DNA of 64,000 nt from Massilia eburnea (GTDB lineage Bacteria; Pseudomonadota; Gammaproteobacteria; Burkholderiales; Burkholderiaceae_D): contig NZ_WNKX01000020.1 of the NCBI RefSeq assembly GCF_009720745.1, positions 49,495-113,494 of the forward strand, in the 5' to 3' direction. Positions within the stretch are counted from its first letter, which is position 1; every line of letters begins with the position of its first letter. This document shows, in pieces, positions 46,965 through 56,320 of the stretch. The notes under the pieces are model-generated. The model was not told the DNA's origin. It saw only the letters and a list, made by a program, of their open reading frames with translations, and did no database searches. The position numbers and the translations under genes were made by a program.

Positions 46965-48254
46965 TTGGATACCGTTCCCTTGTGGGCGCAATTTGCTGCC
47001 CTCGCCTTCCTGATTCTCGCCTCGGCCTTCTTCGCCATGGCCGAAACCGCCCTGATGGCGGCCAATCGCTTCCGCCTGCGCCACCAGGCCAAACGCGGCA
47101 GCCGCCGCGCCATCGCCACCTTGTGGCTGCTGGAGCGCACGGAACAGCTGCTTTCCCTGGTCCTGGTCGCCAACACCCTGCTCAACGCCATGGCCATCGC
47201 CCTGGCCACCGCCATCGCCATCACCCAGTTCGGACTGGAGCAGCATGTCATCCTGTTATCGACTGTTATCGTGGTGTTCATCCTGATCGTGCTGGCCGAG
47301 ATTTCGCCCAAGATCATGGGTGCGCGCTATGCCGACCAGATCGTGCTGCCGGCTTCGCTGGTACTGCGGCCCCTGCTGTCCGTTTCCAAGCCCCTGCTCT
47401 GGTTCGTGCACCTGTTTGTGAACACCCTGCTGCGCCTGTTCCGCATCAAGCCCACCGGCCAGATCCAGGAAGGCAAGCTGTCGCCTGACGAATTGCGCTC
47501 GGTGCTGCTGGAAAACGGCAGCTTCATCCCGAAAAAGCACAAAAGCATCCTGCTCAACCTGTTCGACCTGGACACCATCTCGGTGGAAGACATCATGACC
47601 CCGCGCGCCCAGATCGAGGCGCTCGACCTGGCCATGCCGGTGGAGGAAATCAAGTCCCAGCTCACCACCTGCTTCCACAACAAGCTGCCCGTGTATGACG
47701 GTGAAATCAACCAGATCGTCGGCATCCTGCACGTGCGCAAGGCCATCGCGCTGCTGAACGAAGACGACGAACTCACCGTCGAACACTTCCGCAAGCTGCT
47801 GTCCGAGCCCTTCTTCATCCCGCAGGACACCCCGGCCTTCGCCGCCCTGCAGAATTTCCAGGAAAACAAGGAGCGCCTGGCCATCGTGGTCGACGAGTAT
47901 GGCGAGGTGCAAGGGCTGGTCACGCTGGACGACATCATCGAGGAAATGATCGGCGAATTCACCACCTCCACCCCGAGCGCGGCGCGCGCCGACAGCTTCG
48001 GCTGGGACGAGCATGGCGAATGCTTGCTGGAAGGAAGCACGGCATTACGTGACATTAACAAGCGTCTGGGTTTAAACTTTCTCCTGGATGGGCCCAAGAC
48101 ACTGAACGGCTTGCTGCTGGAAGTGTTGCAGGACATCCCGGATGCACCCATCTCGGTCAAGGTGGGTAATTGCATCGTAGAAGTGGTGCAAGCACAAGAC
48201 CAGGCTATCAAAGTAGTGAAATTACGACGCCCGGAGCCCCGCCACGCAGAGTGA
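46965..48254 (+). CDS. HlyC/CorC-family membrane protein (DUF21-CBS-CorC)
   Basis: A 429-residue protein of the CNNM/CorC type: DUF21 membrane domain with four helices (about 1-180, including AETALMAANRFRLR), a CBS pair (about 205-330, VEDIMTPRAQIEALDL, PVYDGEINQIVGILHVR, AIVVDEYGEVQGLVTLDD) and a C-terminal CorC_HlyC domain. Such proteins are linked to magnesium or other cation homeostasis. The apparent start is a TTG at 46965 with no clear ribosome binding site, so the N-terminus is the least sure part. Confidence 0.88.
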   Translation: MDTVPLWAQFAALAFLILASAFFAMAETALMAANRFRLRHQAKRGSRRAIATLWLLERTEQLLSLVLVANTLLNAMAIALATAIAITQFGLEQHVILLSTVIVVFILIVLAEISPKIMGARYADQIVLPASLVLRPLLSVSKPLLWFVHLFVNTLLRLFRIKPTGQIQEGKLSPDELRSVLLENGSFIPKKHKSILLNLFDLDTISVEDIMTPRAQIEALDLAMPVEEIKSQLTTCFHNKLPVYDGEINQIVGILHVRKAIALLNEDDELTVEHFRKLLSEPFFIPQDTPAFAALQNFQENKERLAIVVDEYGEVQGLVTLDDIIEEMIGEFTTSTPSAARADSFGWDEHGECLLEGSTALRDINKRLGLNFLLDGPKTLNGLLLEVLQDIPDAPISVKVGNCIVEVVQAQDQAIKVVKLRRPEPRHAE

Positions 48255-48336
48255 ACGGTGCGGAGCTTTACAAAAATGATTCCTATAGGCATCATCCGGA
48301 GACTCACTCTAATTAACATTCTGATAGTGCGCTCCT

Positions 48337-50064
48337 ATGGCTGCAGTACAACCGAACTCGGCGTCAGGCTCCCCCATGTCGGGCCTGGCCCGGGCCCTGA
48401 TGCAAGCGGGGCGTCTTACCCCGCCGCAGGCGGACGCACTCAATAAAAAGGCGCAGACCGAGAAATCCACCTTTATTGATGTGCTGCTCGCTGGCGGCAC
48501 CATCAAACCGGCGGAACTCGCGGCCTTTTGTGCCGATACCTTCGCGTACCCCCTGCTCGACCTGAGTTCGATCAATACCGACCTGCTGCCGCAAAAGGCC
48601 ATCGACACCAAGCTGATGCTGGCCCAGCGCGTGATCCCGCTGGCCAAGCGCGGCAACAAGATGTCGGTCGCCCTGTCCGACCCCACCAATATCCAGGCCC
48701 TGGACCAGATCAAGTTCCAGGCCGAATCTTCGGTGGAGCCGGTCATCGTGCAGCACGACGTGCTGCTCAAGCTGCTGGAGAACCTGACCAAGAGTTCCCA
48801 GCAGACCATCCTGGACATGACCGGCGAGGAAGGGGACATCCAGTTCGCCGAGGAAGAAGCCGCCGCGCCGGCGCAGGGCGCTGCCGATGCCGAAGTCGAA
48901 GACGCGCCGATCGTGCGTTTCCTGAACAAGATGCTGATGGATGCGGTCAATATGGGCGCATCCGACTTGCACTTCGAGCCGTTTGAAAAGTTCTACCGCA
49001 TCCGCTTCCGCGTGGACGGTGTATTGATCGAGCACGCCCAGCCGCCGACCACCATCAAGGACAAGCTGGTGTCGCGCATCAAGGTGCTGTCCAAGCTCGA
49101 CATCTCGGAAAAACGCGTGCCGCAGGACGGCCGCATGCGCCTGATCGTCTCGGCCACCAAGACCATCGACCTGCGTGTCTCGACCCTGCCGACCCTGTTC
49201 GGCGAAAAGACCGTGATGCGTATCCTGGACGCGACCCAGGCCCAGATGGGCATCGACTCGCTGGGCTACGACCCGGACCAGAAGGAAATCCTGCTGGAAG
49301 CGATCCAGCGTCCCTACGGCATGGTGCTGGTGACCGGCCCGACCGGCTCGGGCAAGACGGTGTCGCTGTACACCTGCCTGAACATCCTGAACAAGCCCGG
49401 CATCAACATCTCGACCGCGGAAGACCCGGCCGAAATCAACTTGCCGGGTGTGAACCAGGTCAACGTGAACGACAAGGCCGGCCTTACTTTCCCGGTGGCC
49501 TTGAAAGCCTTCCTGCGCCAGGATCCCGACATCATCATGGTCGGTGAGATCCGTGACCTGGAAACGGGCGATATCGCCATCAAGGCGGCGCAAACCGGCC
49601 ATATGGTGTTCTCGACGCTGCACACCAACGACGCGCCATCCACGCTGACGCGTCTGATGAACATGGGGGTCGCCCCATTTAACATTGCCTCCTCCGTAAT
49701 CCTGATTACAGCGCAGCGTCTTGCGCGCCGCCTGTGCACCTGCAAGAAACCGGTCGATATTTCGGCCGAGCTCCTGCTCAAGGCGGGCTTCAAGGAAGAC
49801 GACCTGGATGGCACATGGAAGCCTTATGGCCCGGTGGGCTGTGAGCGCTGCAACGGCTCGGGCTACAAAGGCCGGGTCGGTATTTACCAGATCATGCCGA
49901 TCACGCCCGCGATCGAAGCATTGATCCTGTCACACGGCAACGCGATGCAGATCGCGGCACAATCGGAAGCGGAAGGCGTGAAGTCGCTGCGCCAATCGGG
50001 ACTGGTCAAGGTCAAGGGTGGCCTGACCAGCCTGGAAGAAGTGCTGGGCTGCACCAACGAATAG
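48337..50064 (+). CDS. pilB: Type IV pilus assembly ATPase PilB
   Basis: A 575-residue hexameric ATPase driving pilus extension. The N-terminal MshEN domain (about 1-150) is followed by the ATPase core: Walker A GPTGSGKT (about 334-341), Asp box, Walker B DIIMVGEIRD and the His-box region FSTLHTND. A zinc-binding tetracysteine (CTCKKP ... CERCNGSG) is typical of PilB. It heads pilB-pilC-pilD. An 82-base gap upstream holds its likely start signals; no strong ribosome binding site is visible. Confidence 0.97.
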   Translation: MAAVQPNSASGSPMSGLARALMQAGRLTPPQADALNKKAQTEKSTFIDVLLAGGTIKPAELAAFCADTFAYPLLDLSSINTDLLPQKAIDTKLMLAQRVIPLAKRGNKMSVALSDPTNIQALDQIKFQAESSVEPVIVQHDVLLKLLENLTKSSQQTILDMTGEEGDIQFAEEEAAAPAQGAADAEVEDAPIVRFLNKMLMDAVNMGASDLHFEPFEKFYRIRFRVDGVLIEHAQPPTTIKDKLVSRIKVLSKLDISEKRVPQDGRMRLIVSATKTIDLRVSTLPTLFGEKTVMRILDATQAQMGIDSLGYDPDQKEILLEAIQRPYGMVLVTGPTGSGKTVSLYTCLNILNKPGINISTAEDPAEINLPGVNQVNVNDKAGLTFPVALKAFLRQDPDIIMVGEIRDLETGDIAIKAAQTGHMVFSTLHTNDAPSTLTRLMNMGVAPFNIASSVILITAQRLARRLCTCKKPVDISAELLLKAGFKEDDLDGTWKPYGPVGCERCNGSGYKGRVGIYQIMPITPAIEALILSHGNAMQIAAQSEAEGVKSLRQSGLVKVKGGLTSLEEVLGCTNE

Positions 50065-50074
50065 GAAATAGGAA

Positions 50075-51286
50075 ATGGCTACTGCGGGCAACGCGAAAGA
50101 ACAAGTCTTCGCATGGGAAGGCAAAGATAAAACCGGCAAGACCGTGCGCGGCGAAATCCGCGCCGGCGGCGAGGCGGTGGTCAACGTGACCCTGCGCCGC
50201 CAGGGCATCATGGTGACCAAGGTCAAGAAAAAGACCTACCGCGCCGGCAAGAAGATCACCGACAAGGACATCACCCTGTTCACCCGCCAGCTGGCGACCA
50301 TGATGAAGGCAGGCGTGCCGCTGCTGCAAGCCTTCGACATCGTGGGCAAGGGCCACGCCAATCCATCGGTGGCAAAGCTGATCCTGGACATGCGCGCCGA
50401 CATCGAGACCGGTACCAGCCTGAACATGGCGTTCCGCAAATACCCGCTGTACTTCGACCCGCTGTTCTGCAACCTGGTGGCGGCCGGTGAACAGGCCGGT
50501 ATCCTGGAAGACCTGTTGACCCGTCTGGCGATCTACAAGGAAAAGACCCTGGCCATCAAGGCCAAGATCAAGTCGGCGCTGACCTATCCGATCGCCGTGC
50601 TGGCCGTGGCCTTCATCGTGACGGCTGTGATCATGATCTGGGTGGTGCCTGCCTTTAAAGAGGTATTCTCCAGCTTCGGCGCGGACTTGCCGGCGCCAAC
50701 CCTGTTCGTGATGGCGCTGTCGGAATACTTCGTCAAGTACTGGTACATCATCTTTGGCACCCTCTTCGCCGGGCTGTATTTCTTCTTCCAGACCTGGCGC
50801 CGCTCGGAAAAGATGCAGGCCACGATGGACCGCTTGCTGTTGAAAGCACCGATCTTCGGCGATGTGATCCGCAAAGCCACGATCGCGCGCTGGACCCGCA
50901 CCCTGGCCACCATGTTCGCAGCCGGCGTGCCGCTGGTTGAGTCGCTGGACTCGGTGGGCGGCGCTTCGGGCAACAAGGTTTATTCGGAAGCGACCAAGAA
51001 GATCCAGACCGAAGTCAGCACCGGTACCAGCCTGACCATCGCCATGCAGAACGCGGACGTGTTCCCGAGCATGGTGACGCAGATGGTGGCCATCGGTGAA
51101 GAATCCGGTGCGCTGGACTCGATGCTGGGCAAGGTGGCGGACTTCTACGAGGATGAAGTGGACGAGGCGGTTTCCCAGCTCTCCAGCCTGATGGAACCGA
51201 TGATCATGGTGATCCTGGGCGTGCTGATCGGCGGCCTGGTGGTCGCAATGTACCTGCCAATCTTCAAACTCGGTTCGGTGGTATAA
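50075..51286 (+). CDS. pilC: Type IV pilus inner-membrane platform protein PilC
   Basis: A 403-residue protein with two T2SSF (GspF) domains, each a helical cytoplasmic bundle followed by membrane helices: first about 70-190 (FTRQLATMMKAGVPLLQAFDIV), second about 270-395 (WTRTLATMFAAGVPLVESLDSV). It is the membrane platform that links the PilB motor to pilin polymerisation. It starts 10 bases after pilB. Confidence 0.97.
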   Translation: MATAGNAKEQVFAWEGKDKTGKTVRGEIRAGGEAVVNVTLRRQGIMVTKVKKKTYRAGKKITDKDITLFTRQLATMMKAGVPLLQAFDIVGKGHANPSVAKLILDMRADIETGTSLNMAFRKYPLYFDPLFCNLVAAGEQAGILEDLLTRLAIYKEKTLAIKAKIKSALTYPIAVLAVAFIVTAVIMIWVVPAFKEVFSSFGADLPAPTLFVMALSEYFVKYWYIIFGTLFAGLYFFFQTWRRSEKMQATMDRLLLKAPIFGDVIRKATIARWTRTLATMFAAGVPLVESLDSVGGASGNKVYSEATKKIQTEVSTGTSLTIAMQNADVFPSMVTQMVAIGEESGALDSMLGKVADFYEDEVDEAVSQLSSLMEPMIMVILGVLIGGLVVAMYLPIFKLGSVV

Positions 51287-51291
51287 AAAGA

Positions 51292-52161
51292 ATGCAAGAA
51301 ACACTGATGCTGTTCTCCCCGCCCGCAACGCTGGCCGCCGCTGTGGTGGCCGGCATTCTGGGCCTGCTGATTGGCAGTTTCCTGAACGTTGTGATCCACC
51401 GCCTGCCCATCATGATGCAGCGCGAAGTCGACAGCGTTTGCGCCTGCGAACGCGACGAGCCTGAGCCGCACCCCGAGAAGTACAACCTGGTCGTGCCGCG
51501 TTCGGCTTGCCCGCATTGCGGCCACCAGATCACGGCGCTGGAAAACGTGCCCGTGATCAGCTGGCTGGTCCTGGGTGGCAAGTGCAGCTCCTGCAAGGCG
51601 AAGATTTCGGCCCGTTACCCGGTCATCGAGGCGGTAAGCGCCTTGCTGTCGGCCGGCCTGGTGTGGCACTTCGGTTTTGGCTGGGAAGGCATGGCCGCCC
51701 TGGTGTTCGGCTGGCTGCTGCTGGCGATGACTTTCATCGACATCGACACCCAGCTGTTGCCGGACGACCTGACCTTCCCGCTCCTGTGGCTGGGCCTGCT
51801 GGTCAACGTGAAGGGTATGTTCGTCCCGCTGCAGGACGCGGTGCTGGGCGCCGCCGCCGGCTATATGGTGCTGTGGACCGTGTACTGGGTATTCAAGCTG
51901 TTGCGCGGCAAGGAAGGCATGGGCTACGGCGACTTCAAGCTGCTGGCGGCCCTGGGCGCCTGGATGGGCTGGCAGATGCTGCCGGCCATTATCCTGCTGT
52001 CGGCAGGCGTCGGTTCGGTGATCGGCATCGCCATCATCATCGCTTCGCGCATGGGCTTTGACCACAAGATCCCGTTCGGTCCCTACCTGGCGGGCGCCGG
52101 CCTGGTTGCGCTGCTGTGCGGCCAGCAAATCACTGCCTTTATCTACGGGGTGACGGGCTGA
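51292..52161 (+). CDS. pilD: Prepilin peptidase / N-methyltransferase PilD
   Basis: A 289-residue inner-membrane aspartyl peptidase that cleaves the leader of type IV prepilins and methylates the new N-terminus. The zinc-binding CPHCGH ... CSSCKA motif in the first loop and the two catalytic Asp sites, DIDTQLLPDDLT and GYGDFKLLAALGAW, are present. It starts 5 bases after pilC. It may also process pseudopilins of type II secretion. Confidence 0.97.
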   Translation: MQETLMLFSPPATLAAAVVAGILGLLIGSFLNVVIHRLPIMMQREVDSVCACERDEPEPHPEKYNLVVPRSACPHCGHQITALENVPVISWLVLGGKCSSCKAKISARYPVIEAVSALLSAGLVWHFGFGWEGMAALVFGWLLLAMTFIDIDTQLLPDDLTFPLLWLGLLVNVKGMFVPLQDAVLGAAAGYMVLWTVYWVFKLLRGKEGMGYGDFKLLAALGAWMGWQMLPAIILLSAGVGSVIGIAIIIASRMGFDHKIPFGPYLAGAGLVALLCGQQITAFIYGVTG

Positions 52162-52162
52162 C

Positions 52163-52765
52163 ATGCCGCCGCGCCTGGTCATCGGCCTGACTGGCGGCAT
52201 AGGCAGCGGTAAGAGCCTGGTCGCCAATATGTTTGCCGAGCGCGGCGCCAGCATCGTTGACACCGACCAGATTGCCCACAGCCTGACCGGGCCCAATGGC
52301 GCCGCCATGCCCGACATCCTGGCCGAATTCGGCGCCCAGATGGCTGACAGCCGCGGCGCCATGGACCGCGCCCAGATGCGCGAACTCGTCTTCCGGGAGC
52401 CGGCCGCCAAGCGCCGGCTGGAAGCTATCCTGCACCCCATGATCCGCGCCGCCACCGAGGCGGCCGCAGCCGATGCCAGCGGCGCCTACGTCATGCTGGC
52501 CATTCCCCTCCTCGTTGAATCCGGCAGCTGGAAACAACGCGTCAGCCGTGTGCTGGTGATCGATTGTCCGGAAGAAGTGCAAGTTGCTCGCGTGATGGCG
52601 CGTAACGGACTCGCCGAAGAGCAAGTACGCGCTATTATGGCGGCTCAGGTACCTCGTGCGGTACGCCTGGCAGCGGCGGACGATGTCATAGACAATGGCG
52701 GCCGAATCGAAGATTTAACGCCCCAGGTGGACCGTTTGCATGATTTTTATCAGCAATATTTGTAA
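52163..52765 (+). CDS. coaE: Dephospho-CoA kinase
   Basis: A 200-residue P-loop kinase that performs the last step of coenzyme A synthesis, phosphorylating the 3' hydroxyl of dephospho-CoA. It has GLTGGIGSGKSLVA at the N-terminus and the CoA-binding DTDQIAHSLT and LEAILHPMIR segments. It starts one base after pilD, as in many beta- and gammaproteobacteria. Confidence 0.97.
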   Translation: MPPRLVIGLTGGIGSGKSLVANMFAERGASIVDTDQIAHSLTGPNGAAMPDILAEFGAQMADSRGAMDRAQMRELVFREPAAKRRLEAILHPMIRAATEAAAADASGAYVMLAIPLLVESGSWKQRVSRVLVIDCPEEVQVARVMARNGLAEEQVRAIMAAQVPRAVRLAAADDVIDNGGRIEDLTPQVDRLHDFYQQYL

Positions 52766-52826
52766 TTTTGCTTCGCATGGTTCAGAATCACGAGATTATC
52801 ACTAGGTCTTCCATACGAGGAACGCT

Positions 52827-53582
52827 TTGATCGTTTACGAATATCCTTTCAATGAGCGCATCCGCACGCTGTTGCGCCTGGAGGATCTCTACGAGAAGTT
52901 CAAGTTCTTCGTGCATCAGGAACACCCGATGCAGCACCACGTCGCTTTGGCCACCATCTTCGACATGCTCGAAGTGGCCGGGCGCGCCGACCTGAAATCC
53001 GATCTCCTGCAGGAACTCGAGCGCCAGCGCCAGAGCCTGATGGGCTACCGCTCCAACCCGAATGTCCAGGCCGATATGCTGGACGCCATCCTGGCCGAAC
53101 TCGATAGTGTTTCCAGCGCCCTCGTCGCGGCGCAGGGCAAGACTGGCCAGAATGTGCGCGACAATGAGTGGCTGATGAGCATCCGCGGCCGCACCATCAT
53201 TCCGGGCGGCGCCTGTGAATTCGACCTGCCTTCCTACTACGCCTGGCAGAAGCAGCCGGCGGAAAAGCGTTTCAACGATATCGTGACCTGGTTCAATCCG
53301 CTGGCGCCGCTGTTCGATGCGCTGGGACTGGTGCTGCGCCTGCTGCGCGACTCGGGCGCGCCGGTGAAGATGATTGCCAATGCCGGCAGTTACCAGCAGA
53401 TGCTGCAGGGTAAGGTCTACCAGATGCTGCGCTTGGCGGTGGATGAGTCGCTGGGCGCCATTCCCGAGATCTCGGCCAATAAGTACATGCTGTGGGTGCG
53501 CTTTACCTCCCAGGGCGGCGATTTGAAACCCAAGCCGCTGGAAGAAGATGTACCATTCGAGCTCACCCTCTGTAATTTCTAA
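52827..53582 (+). CDS. zapD: Cell division protein ZapD
   Basis: A 251-residue protein of the ZapD (DUF1342) family, which binds the FtsZ C-terminal tail and bundles FtsZ filaments at the division ring. The start IVYEYPFNERIRTLLRLEDLYEKF and the RGRTIIPGGACEFDLPSYYAW segment are conserved signatures. Placement between coaE and yacG is the standard order. ATG/TTG choice: the codon used is TTG-like, preceded by ACGAGGAACGC. Confidence 0.95.
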   Translation: MIVYEYPFNERIRTLLRLEDLYEKFKFFVHQEHPMQHHVALATIFDMLEVAGRADLKSDLLQELERQRQSLMGYRSNPNVQADMLDAILAELDSVSSALVAAQGKTGQNVRDNEWLMSIRGRTIIPGGACEFDLPSYYAWQKQPAEKRFNDIVTWFNPLAPLFDALGLVLRLLRDSGAPVKMIANAGSYQQMLQGKVYQMLRLAVDESLGAIPEISANKYMLWVRFTSQGGDLKPKPLEEDVPFELTLCNF

Positions 53583-53590
53583 GTTCTGCC

Positions 53591-53779
53591 ATGCCGACTG
53601 TCGTTGAATGCCCCACCTGCCATGCCAAGGTAGAGTGGACGGAAGCCAATAAGTACCGCCCTTTCTGCAGCGAGCGCTGCAAGATGATCGACCTGGGCGC
53701 GTGGGCTGAGGAAAAGTACACCATTCCGGGCGCTGCGCCGACCGATCCGCTGGACGAGGACGCGCCGGAAACCCGGTAA
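53591..53779 (+). CDS. yacG: DNA gyrase inhibitor YacG
   Basis: A 62-residue zinc-finger protein, with the CxxC ... CxxxC pattern (CPTCHAKVEW then FCSERCKMIDLGAW). YacG binds GyrB and can inhibit gyrase. It starts 8 bases after zapD. Its last codons and stop (GAAACCCGGTAA) lie inside the palindromic repeat at 53769-53822, so the repeat has set the protein's C-terminus. Confidence 0.95.
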   Translation: MPTVVECPTCHAKVEWTEANKYRPFCSERCKMIDLGAWAEEKYTIPGAAPTDPLDEDAPETR

Positions 53780-53822
53780 ACCAGGGTCAGACCCTTGGGT
53801 CTGCCCCTGGTTTACCGGGTTT
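53769..53822. repeat. Palindromic repeat D between yacG and the NUDIX gene
   Basis: A compact inverted repeat: 26-base arms (53769-53794 and 53797-53822) with one mismatch and a 2-base loop. Arms read AAACCCGGTAAACCAGGG then TCAGACCC, closely matching the arms at 5951 and 7409. The stop codons of both convergent genes, yacG and the NUDIX hydrolase, lie within or at its edge (53777-53779 and 53821-53823). Confidence 0.92.
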
Positions 53823-54213
53823 AGTAACGCACCCGGTCCAGCCACTCCAGCAAGGGAATCGTCGCCGGCAGCAGCGGCTCAACGCCAACCGTCCCCTGCC
53901 ACGCAAACGCCTGCCCCTCCAGGCCCTGCGGCTCCCCCGTCCATTCCCGGCTGATAAAGAAATGCAGCCGCACATGCGCATGCGGATAAACGTGCTCCAC
54001 CCCGCACCATTCCTCAGCGCTGGTGATATGGATGCCCAGTTCCTCAACAAACTCGCGCTTGAGCGCCTCAAGGATAGTCTCGCCCGGATCAACCTTCCCG
54101 CCCGGGAATTCCCAATAGCCAGCGTACGGCTTGCCTTCAGGCCGCTGCCCGAGCAGCACATCCCCGTTCGGCTGCATCAGGATGCCAACCGCAACATCAA
54201 TCGGCCTGCTCAT
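53821..54213 (-). CDS. NUDIX hydrolase, MutT-like (8-oxo-dGTP diphosphatase type)
   Basis: A 130-residue protein with an intact NUDIX box (GGKVDPGETILEALKREF, then VEELGI). The N-terminal VAVGILMQPNGDVLLGQRPEGKPYAGYWEFPGG matches MutT-type enzymes that clear oxidised guanine nucleotides. The start at 54213 overlaps the ATPase stop by 4 bases; longer starts would sit inside that gene. Its stop falls at the edge of the palindromic repeat. Confidence 0.92.
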   Translation of the reverse strand: MSRPIDVAVGILMQPNGDVLLGQRPEGKPYAGYWEFPGGKVDPGETILEALKREFVEELGIHITSAEEWCGVEHVYPHAHVRLHFFISREWTGEPQGLEGQAFAWQGTVGVEPLLPATIPLLEWLDRVRY

Positions 54214-55076
54214 TGCAGCCTCCCCGCATAGTCGCGCGCGAACTGCCAGGCCACGCGGCCCGAACGCGAGCCGCGCTGAAGCGCCCATTGCAGCGCCTCG
54301 GCGCGGGCATCGGAAATCTGCGGCACCGTGCAGCCGAACGCCGCCAGCCAGTGCGCCACGATGCCCAGGTAATCGTCCTGTTTGAACGGGTAGAACGACA
54401 GCCACAGGCCAAAGCGCTCGGACAGGGAAATCTTCTCCTCCACGGTTTCGCCCGGATGCAGGTCCCCATCCTCGTCATGCTTGTAAGTCGCGTTGTCCGA
54501 CATACGCTCCGGCATCAGGTGGCGGCGGTTGGACGTTGCATAGATCAGCACATTGTCGGTCACGGCCGACACCGAGCCATCCAGCGCCACTTTCAGCGCC
54601 TTGTAGCCGCTCTCCCCTTCTTCGAACGACAGGTCGTCACAGAACACCACGAAGCGCTCGGGGCGGCCTGCGACCAGGTCCATGATGTCGGGCAGGTCAT
54701 GCAGGTCGTCCTTGTCGACTTCAATCAGGCGCAAGCCCTGAGCGGCGAACGCGCCCAGGCAGGCCTTGATCAAGGAGGATTTGCCGGTGCCGCGCGCTCC
54801 CGTCAGCAGCACATTGTTAGCCGGTTTGCCTTCCACGAACTGGCGCGTGTTCTGCTCGATCTGCGCCTTCTGGCGAGCGATGTGCTGCAAGTCGTCGAAA
54901 GCGATTTGCGCCGGCCGGGGCACCGGCTGGAGGAAGCCGACGTGATTGCGCTTGCGCCAGCGGAAGGCGCTGGAGGCCTCCCAGTCATGCGCCAGGGCGG
55001 CGGGCGGCAGGATGGCTTCCACGCGCGCCAGCAAAGCCTCGGCACGCTTGAGGAATTGGTCGAATTGGCGCGACAT
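54210..55076 (-). CDS. DUF815-family AAA ATPase
   Basis: A 288-residue ATP-binding protein of the DUF815 group. Walker A is LLTGARGTGKSS, Walker B FVVFCDDLSFE, and a sensor-like IYATSNRRHL follows. Its function is unknown in general. It lies in the conserved argJ-ATPase-NUDIX order, 5 bases after argJ, with a 4-base overlap downstream. ATG 55076 (MSRQFDQFLKRAEALL) is preferred to longer starts inside argJ. Confidence 0.9.
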   Translation of the reverse strand: MSRQFDQFLKRAEALLARVEAILPPAALAHDWEASSAFRWRKRNHVGFLQPVPRPAQIAFDDLQHIARQKAQIEQNTRQFVEGKPANNVLLTGARGTGKSSLIKACLGAFAAQGLRLIEVDKDDLHDLPDIMDLVAGRPERFVVFCDDLSFEEGESGYKALKVALDGSVSAVTDNVLIYATSNRRHLMPERMSDNATYKHDEDGDLHPGETVEEKISLSERFGLWLSFYPFKQDDYLGIVAHWLAAFGCTVPQISDARAEALQWALQRGSRSGRVAWQFARDYAGRLQ

Positions 55077-55081
55077 CCGTA

Positions 55082-56320
55082 TCAGGAACGGTAGTCGGCG
55101 TTGATCGACACGTAGTCGTGCGACAGGTCGCAGGTGTAGACGGTGGAAGCGGCGGTGCCGCGCGCCAGCTTCACGCGCACGGTGATCTCGCTTTGCTTCA
55201 TCACACGCTGGCCATCTTCTTCCTTGTAGTCCGGATTGCGGCCGCCGTCCTTGGCTACCCACACATCATCGAGGTACAGGTTGATCTTGCTCACGTCCAG
55301 GTCGTCCACGCCGGCGTAGCCGATGGCGGCCAGGATGCGGCCCAGGTTAGGGTCGGAAGCGAAGAATGCAGTCTTCACCAGCGGCGAGTGGCCAATCGAA
55401 TAAGCGATCTTGCGGCATTCGGCGGCATCCTTGCCGTCTTCCACGGTGATGGTCATGAACTTGGTGGCGCCTTCGCCGTCGCGCACGATGGCTTGTGCCA
55501 GGAATACGGACAGCTCGGTCACCGCAGCCGCCAGCGCCTTGTATTCAAGCGAGTCGACCGAATCGACCACCAGGGTGCCGGCGCCGGTCGCCATCATCAT
55601 GAAGGAATCGTTGGTCGAGGTATCGCCGTCGATGGTGATGCAGTTGAAGGATTTGTCGGCCGCTTCCTTGACCAGTACGTCCAGCACCGGCTGCGCTACT
55701 TTGGCGTCGAAGGCCAGATAGCCCAGCATGGTGGCCATGTTCGGCTTGATCATGCCCGCGCCCTTGGAAATGCCCGTCATGGCGACTTTGTGGCCGGCGA
55801 TATCGACGGTGCGCGACGCAGCTTTAGGCTGGGTATCGGTGGTCATGATCGCTTCGGCCGCATTGAACCAGTTGTCCGCCTTCAGGTTCTGGATCGCTTT
55901 CGGCAGGCCGGCCACGATCTTTTCGACCGGCAGCGGCTCCAGGATCACGCCGGTGGAAAACGGCAGGATCTGCTGCGCGTCGCAACCCAGTTCCTTGGCC
56001 AGCGCAGCGCAGGTGGCGCGCGCATTCGCCATGCCCGCTTCGCCGGTACCTGCATTGGCGTTGCCGGTATTGACCATCAGGGCGCGGATCGGCTTGGCGC
56101 CGCCTTTCACGGCCGCCAGGTTTTCCTTGCAAATCTGTACAGGCGCGGCGCAGAAGCGGTTCAGCGTGAACACGCCGGACACGGCGGCGCCATCGGCCAG
56201 CTTCAGGACCAGCACGTCCTTGCGGCCCGGCTTCTTGATACCGGCTTCGGCAAAGCCAAGCTCGATACCGGCTACCGGCTTCAGGTCTGCGGCGACAGGG
56301 ATAGGGGAATTGACGGCCAT
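55082..56320 (-). CDS. argJ: Glutamate N-acetyltransferase / amino-acid acetyltransferase ArgJ
   Basis: A 412-residue ornithine acetyltransferase in the cyclic arginine pathway, moving acetyl from N-acetylornithine to glutamate. The precursor is self-cleaved before a conserved Thr in MIKPNMATMLGYLAFD. Other family regions are LMVNTGNANAGTG and ITIDGDTSTNDS. The gene heads the minus-strand unit argJ-ATPase-NUDIX. Activity on glutamate alone or also with acetyl-CoA cannot be told. Confidence 0.96.
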   Translation of the reverse strand: MAVNSPIPVAADLKPVAGIELGFAEAGIKKPGRKDVLVLKLADGAAVSGVFTLNRFCAAPVQICKENLAAVKGGAKPIRALMVNTGNANAGTGEAGMANARATCAALAKELGCDAQQILPFSTGVILEPLPVEKIVAGLPKAIQNLKADNWFNAAEAIMTTDTQPKAASRTVDIAGHKVAMTGISKGAGMIKPNMATMLGYLAFDAKVAQPVLDVLVKEAADKSFNCITIDGDTSTNDSFMMMATGAGTLVVDSVDSLEYKALAAAVTELSVFLAQAIVRDGEGATKFMTITVEDGKDAAECRKIAYSIGHSPLVKTAFFASDPNLGRILAAIGYAGVDDLDVSKINLYLDDVWVAKDGGRNPDYKEEDGQRVMKQSEITVRVKLARGTAASTVYTCDLSHDYVSINADYRS

